This document shows positions 59,376 through 64,000 of a DNA stretch of 64,000 bases, piece by piece; the stretch's first letter is position 1; each line of letters starts with the position of its first letter. The translations under genes were made by a program, and so were the position numbers. The notes beneath the pieces were generated by a model. It was given only the letters and a program-made list of their open reading frames with translations, did not search any database and was not told the origin of the DNA. Origin of the DNA: Hypholoma sublateritium FD-334 SS-4 (taxonomy: Eukaryota; Basidiomycota; Agaricomycetes; Agaricales; Strophariaceae); contig KN817643.1 of the NCBI GenBank assembly GCA_000827495.1, forward strand, positions 42,876-106,875, read 5' to 3'.

Positions 59376-59719
59376 GCACCTCAGTCGCTACTGACATCTA
59401 CATATCCCACCCAACTCCCTACCTACATCCCAATCTCTCATTATGCATTGCTGTTTCATGTAGGCTCAATACACACATGCAGTAAATTCTTGAGACAAGA
59501 TACGATATTACAAATAACATGACTACTTGTAAGTTGTAATTATGTGCTCACGAATTTTTTTTAGGTGGCTTTATCTGCACAGGTGTCTGATGATTGGCAC
59601 TTGGACATGGATTGAAAGGGATACAGGCAGGAGCCAAGCAGCGTACCATTCAGAAGATCAGCACCACAGCGGCGGAAGACCGAATGATCAAAAACGAAAG
59701 GTATCGGACCGTCTTGTTC
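59376..59719. other. Short intergenic gap
   Basis: Nothing recognisable is present. The interval contains the unresolved 3' end of the minus-strand hypothetical gene that follows. Confidence 0.3.
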
Positions 59720-60366
59720 GGGGAACCGAGCATCTGAAGAAGTACTAAGGCCGATGACTTCAGATCTTGATCGTAAACACAGTAGAAGTAGGCAACATAC
59801 CTGCGTGGGCTTAGCTCAATAGAGTTTTCACTTTCATCACCGTCAGAGATAGGATTTTCAGAGACACGGTTTGACGATGACCCGCTGATGCAAAGTTGGT
59901 TAGTTCATTATTCTATAAAATGCAAACATCCCCCAGTACACACCCATTGTTGTCAGCGGAAATCTTGGCCTTTTTGGATGCCAGGAAGTCGGGGGTAGTC
60001 TCAAGCAGAGCTCTAGAAGTGCGTGAGTTGCAGCAAAAACCCAACAAACAGTACGACGCACCTTTTCTTCAAGAATTTCTCTGCCTTCGGATCAGGGCTT
60101 AGGTTGAATAGCTTGCAGCGGACGGGGCGCTTGAGAAGTGGGGTGGGGCCACGAAGCCGGAATCCTGGGCTGCGCCCCTCAGGGCTGCTAGTATGGACAG
60201 GACGGTGGCCGCTTTCAAAATACTTGCTGCGGTCGCCAGGATGCTTTAAGAGGAACTGTGGGGGAGTATGACGATGGCGAATAGGGCTGCTGTCAGGGCT
60301 GGGCGCAGTCTGTTTCATAACAATCGGTGAGGCGTCTTTTGGACTGGGTTCGGTGTCATTCTCCAT
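59720..60366 (-). CDS. Hypothetical Pro/Ser/Lys-rich protein, 3' end unresolved
   Basis: Exons 60366-60062, 60012-59944 and 59884-59801, and probably 59765 to about 59645, join in phase with canonical splice ends. Introns are 49, 59 and 35 nt, and the joined frame stays open. The predicted chain starts MENDTEPSPKDASP, has basic patches (RFRLRGP-like FRLRGPTPLLKRP) and PDPKAEKFLKKR, then an acidic stretch SDGDESENSIEL, then FPEQDGPIPFVFDHSVF. No domain is recognised. The last exons and the stop codon could not be placed, and the start is chosen only because it opens the frame. It may itself be a remnant. Confidence 0.35.
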
Positions 60367-62584
60367 GCCAGTAGTGGGGTTCTGGGTGATACTGAGGGTG
60401 AGAACGACGCCGAGGAAAAATTGTAAGGTCCGACAAACTGTTCAAGAGGATCAGGTGATCCCTATGGTGCGTCATTGCTGTGGCTCGGCGTTGGTTTTGA
60501 TGTCGACAGGGGTCATTCATTGTTTGGTGCGCTGAAGAGATGTGTTAGTCCCCAGATGGAGACATTCAGCCTAAAGTGCAGGCTGTGCAGTCTTCGCAGA
60601 TACTCGCAGGGTGGTCGGATTGGTGCACTCCACTTTGGCAAGAGTCGGGATGCAGCTCCTATAGTCCGGCATGGCCTGGACGTGGTGTGCTGCACCCCTT
60701 GTCACAAAAGCGGAGAGCGGCAGGCTGAGCTGCGAGATGGTAGGAGTGAGAGTCTGAAGAATACGTGGCAAGAACTTCAATATTTCCACATGCAATGGCA
60801 ACACGGTCACGCGGCCACTGGCACCATCGCGTGGCGCTTCCAAAATGTTCTTTTCCCTGAACGTTCATCTCTTTTCTCAGTTACGTGGATGACTGCTCTC
60901 AAATGGTGTATCCATCCTGAAAAGAAAAATCAAAATATTTATTTTCCCCGGGTCAATTGGCGCATGCACCGCATATTCTCCTCGCGAGCGGGCTCGCCTA
61001 GTAGATATTTATCTACTTGAAAGTGCAAGAGGTAAAAATCACGATGACGAATATAAGAATTTAAATAAAAAGATTTTGCTTCATGAAGTACAGTGCAAGC
61101 TGTCCACCCAAGGGTAGTGGCGCGTTGATTGCCGTAGACTGGAATAAGGTGACATGTTTGTTGAATTTGCGCCAAAGGGATTATGGAAGCGCGTTGTGGA
61201 CGGGATTCACGGGCCACTCGTGGCGCCGCGTTCCGGAAACGGCCCGGTGGTCCGTAGACGAGCCCCGTCGTCGCTACATTTTCATTCCAATATCCCCTCT
61301 TTTTCTTTCCAAAATAAAATAAAATAAATATGTGAAACACTGCTAAATTGGATGCGCGAGCGATCCTTCGGACGCACAGGAGCTCACAAAATTTCTCCGC
61401 GCTGCCAAGAAGCGCGCATCGCAAGTACATGCCGTCTAAAAATAGGCGCCCGCCCGCACACACTTTGAAACTCACGTCAAGTTCGTGGTGGGAGCCATCT
61501 GTCAAGCGTGGAATGCAGGGGAATTTCTGGCAAATATATACGTACGTTTGACTAGACTATACCCTTCACCTTCTTCCCTTTCCACCCCCGTTCACGGGCG
61601 ATTTCTTATCTTCTCCCCCTATTCCTATCTCTCTTTCAAATTCTCCTTTCCGATGGCATGATTCTCCTGCTGTGCCAGTCCGCGCCACCGTTGTCAGGCC
61701 GAGACCATCGACTGGTCACCAATGGAACGCTGAGGGGCGCAGCTGCGTTCTCGGCCAATGCAATCACAATTCTCATTGGTTGGCATTTCCTGGAGGAAGC
61801 ATGGTACGGGTCTCATGTTTTCGGTAAGCTCATATTATTTCAAACGGACTCTCTATCTACAACACTTCCTACTTATCTACAATATTTTGGAATGATCTTG
61901 TAGCTGCCCAGATGACGTGAGAGCACGCGGGCGATCTGGGGGCGCTGCAACTGTAGTTCTCATATATTGGGAGGGACTTGTTCCCAAAAATTCATCTCAC
62001 TTTGGATTTCCAATTGTGTGAACGAGCGCCTCGAGCGAGTCCTGGGTGATTTCTCTATCCCACAACATCTCCTGATTCGCATTCCGAAACCCGTTTCCAT
62101 TAGGAGGACGGTGCGTCAACATTATACTCTATCTACTGACTATTGGTTGTAGGGATACAACCTCACGTTGGTTCTTGTCATTCCGCCTACACATCGACGC
62201 CTCGACCACAGCGTTGCTGGTGATTTCATGAGGAAAAAGAAGTCAGACACATGCCAATGCCTTCGACTGGATCGCGAAGGGATTTGAACCAATGAACATA
62301 CATCAGCAAAAGGGCAAAATCACTTCGGGACCTTAAGTCTTATGTAAGATGTTTAAGACATAATTAAGGTCTTATTGCTCGTTAGGCAGTCTTCAGTCTT
62401 AACAGGGGCAGAACTAAGATTCACTAAGAAGTTAGAACATCATATTTACATCTCCAAGATGATTACAAGTCCGAAGTACATGGTGCAATATTGGGCAAAT
62501 ATAAGGTGGGCACAACAAAATATCTAGCCTGAAAGACAACCGACTCAAGAGGTTACATACATGGATTNTGTAGTGCCCTCACGA
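60367..62584. other. Intergenic region, no supported gene
   Basis: A pyrimidine-rich tract at about 61560-61650 precedes an ATG at 61658, as fungal promoters often do, but the frames that follow do not assemble into a recognisable protein. A/T-rich short inverted pieces (TTATGT and ACATAA) lie near 62340-62372. A tRNA-like B-box on the minus strand near 62275-62285 was examined and rejected. Confidence 0.4.
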
Positions 62585-64000
62585 CTATTTCCCTCTATCC
62601 GAGCGAGAATGAGAACCTCTAGGACGAGCAGATGATGACCGGGCTCCACGATGAGCAGAAGATGATGGACCTCCAGGGNGAGCAGATGGTGATGGGGTTC
62701 CATGACCCCGAGCTGTTGACATTGCTGNGGCTCCACGACCCCGAGCTGTTGACGCCGACACAGGTGAAGGTACAGGTACTGATGCCGGTGCTGGTCCCAA
62801 AACGGACGGTGATGGCGGCCATGATGCTGTCGCAGATGCTGCCGGTGTTGCTGATGTCAAATCTGGCCCTGTTGGTGTCGTTGCTGGTGCAGCTNCAGGC
62901 CAAATTGTACTTCCAGCGGGNGGTGGAATTTGCGGCATAAAATCAACTATGTGGGAGAAGACGTCGATGAAAACCTTCATNGCCTTGGTGGGTTCCTCGC
63001 CCATGTAGCTGTTGTGACCCTCCATTTGTTTGGCAAATNGCTGCAAGGAGATGAGGTTGTGGGCACCATAATTTCCCTCCTCTCGAATAATATACTTCTT
63101 CATTGTGAGCGCGTCCAGTGCCTCGGAAGAGTCGTAAATTAAACTGACAGCCTCCTTGAATGGGAGATTGGGCATGGAACCATGTCGTTTTCCTCGTTTT
63201 TCAGGAGTTTGGGAAATGAACGGCCATAATTTTTCTCGGAGAATNGCCTTGCNTACCGAATCCTCGTGTATTGGCTCAGGGTTTTGNGTGGCTTTCATCT
63301 TCTGCATAGCTGCCGCAGCTTCCTTATCAAGCCACTGCCTGAAAATCGCAGACCCATTCCACAGGTCCGGCGATACCCCCGGGAGCTCNAGAAGCCAGCT
63401 GATGAACTTCATAATGTCATCAGATATGATCCGGCCCTGTAACGCAGTGAGAACNTTATTGTCCTGTAATTGTAGACATGTTATCAGTTGACGATCAGTA
63501 CCAGAAAATAAACATAAAATTACATCCGAAAAGGCCCATTGTTGNATCGCTATAAGCATAGCCTTCGTAATATTATGGTNGCGTCTGGACGCCACACTCT
63601 CTGTTGTGAGAGATGAAATATTTTTTCTGAGAGACGCAACGCTTCCTTGCAGTGAGGCAACCTNGTGAGTCAACGCCGTATTGTTGTTTTCCAAGTGTTC
63701 ATGTTTCTCCTTCCACTCTGCGNGCTCGGTGTCCAACNGGGTGTTGGCCGTTTTAATGTCGTTGCGAAGACTTTCAACTGTATCCTGAAGAGATGTGATC
63801 GTCTCAATAAGTANGGCCACCTGAGCCTCATACCCGGTGACCAGGTTGACTAGCCATGGCGGGGAAAGAGCAGGAGAAGAAGGTGGAAGAGATGCCAGTG
63901 TAGAGGAGCCGAGGGAGTTCGATTGAGGTACCATAGACGTATGAGTGCCAAGATCCGGTAACTGGGGAGCAGGAGAGGGTGTGCGCGATGAGATAGATAC
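62585..64000 (-). CDS. Coiled-coil protein with RG/Ser-rich tail, 5' partial
   Basis: One frame runs from the right edge of the window to a stop at 62585. An ATG lies at 63934, but the 22 codons upstream of it to position 64000 are also open, so the gene may start outside the window. About residues 35-115 (from the ATG) are a heptad-rich coiled coil with LQDTVESLRND and VASLQGSVASLR. A globular-looking middle (about 120-320) contains WLDKEAAAAMQKM and LREKLWPFISQTPEKRGKR. The tail is Ala/Pro/Thr-rich and ends in repeated STARGRG and SRSDRGK motifs, typical of RNA- or DNA-binding disordered tails. More than a dozen single N bases leave unknown residues. I do not recognise the family. Confidence 0.6.
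   Translation of the reverse strand, partial: VSISSRTPSPAPQLPDLGTHTSMVPQSNSLGSSTLASLPPSSPALSPPWLVNLVTGYEAQVAXLIETITSLQDTVESLRNDIKTANTXLDTEXAEWKEKHEHLENNNTALTHXVASLQGSVASLRKNISSLTTESVASRRXHNITKAMLIAXQQWAFSDVILCLFSGTDRQLITCLQLQDNXVLTALQGRIISDDIMKFISWLXELPGVSPDLWNGSAIFRQWLDKEAAAAMQKMKAXQNPEPIHEDSVXKXILREKLWPFISQTPEKRGKRHGSMPNLPFKEAVSLIYDSSEALDALTMKKYIIREEGNYGAHNLISLQXFAKQMEGHNSYMGEEPTKXMKVFIDVFSHIVDFMPQIPXPAGSTIWPXAAPATTPTGPDLTSATPAASATASWPPSPSVLGPAPASVPVPSPVSASTARGRGAXAMSTARGHGTPSPSAXPGGPSSSAHRGARSSSARPRGSHSRSDRGK

Noticed and set aside
60475..61020. 181-codon plus-strand frame
   Set aside because: Composition looks random, there is no domain, and it overlaps several minus-strand frames of similar quality.
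61658..62290. Possible small gene: ATG after a pyrimidine tract, then frames joinable by a 42-nt intron near 62110-62152
   Set aside because: The upstream and downstream exons do not connect in one phase without invention, and no motif is recognisable.
62270..62300. tRNA-like B-box (GGTTCAAATCC) on the minus strand
   Set aside because: The bases on either side do not form a T-arm stem, and no A-box or acceptor stem is found upstream.
1..64000. Reassignment of TGA to a sense codon as an explanation for the many in-frame TGAs
   Set aside because: Intact genes in the window (for example SNX3) end in TGA, and ADE6 and the other housekeeping genes contain no internal TGA.
1..64000. CRISPR array or bacterial-type operon
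   Set aside because: Introns, gene spacing and families are eukaryotic, and no regularly spaced identical repeats were seen.

Overview
The window is nuclear DNA of a filamentous basidiomycete, most likely an Agaricomycete. The evidence is multi-exon genes with introns of about 50-80 nt and GTRNGT-type donors, and families typical of mushroom-forming fungi: DUF6589, KDZ transposase, HET, fungal wax synthase, and EF-hand/ZZ-finger proteins. Exon structures below were assembled by hand from reading frames, splice signals and continuity of conserved protein motifs. No database search was run.

Layout. (1) 1-31.4 kb is a gene-bearing region with long, sparsely coding gaps. It holds a low-complexity Ser/Pro-rich protein (1.9-4.1 kb), a membrane protein with the putative 'Sensor' domain (8.6-9.8 kb, minus), a 14-exon EF-hand/ZZ-finger gene (13.3-17.8 kb, minus) with a broken partial copy upstream, the single-exon purine enzyme FGAM synthase (21.0-25.0 kb), a small two-helix membrane protein, the SNX3 sorting nexin and a wax-synthase-like acyltransferase sharing a divergent promoter, and an NKAP-type SR-rich nuclear protein. 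(2) 31.4-41.8 kb has a sparse, N-containing stretch with an F-box/LRR-like remnant, then a 15-exon NIPA-type magnesium transporter and a six-exon glyoxalase I. (3) 41.8-59.4 kb is a graveyard of mobile and accessory genes: a HET-domain pseudogene, a tail-to-tail pair of a DUF6589 gene and a RecQ-like helicase, a 484-bp MITE, a Ty3/gypsy gag-protease fragment, and a KDZ transposase split by an LTR-like insertion. (4) 59.4-64 kb holds a weak hypothetical gene and the 3' part of a coiled-coil protein that runs off the right edge.

The housekeeping genes are independent: purine synthesis, endosomal sorting, splicing-associated NKAP, magnesium transport and methylglyoxal detoxification. They do not form a cluster.

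The most notable pattern is in region 3. Every recognisable gene there is interrupted by in-frame stops that are each one C-to-T (or G-to-A) transition away from a plausible sense codon, mostly CGA to TGA. This points to cytosine deamination or RIP-like mutation of repeats. Other points of interest are a predicted 6-nt micro-exon in the magnesium transporter, the helicase/DUF6589 pair flanked by an inverted 21-bp motif, and several uncharacterised repeat families and hairpins.
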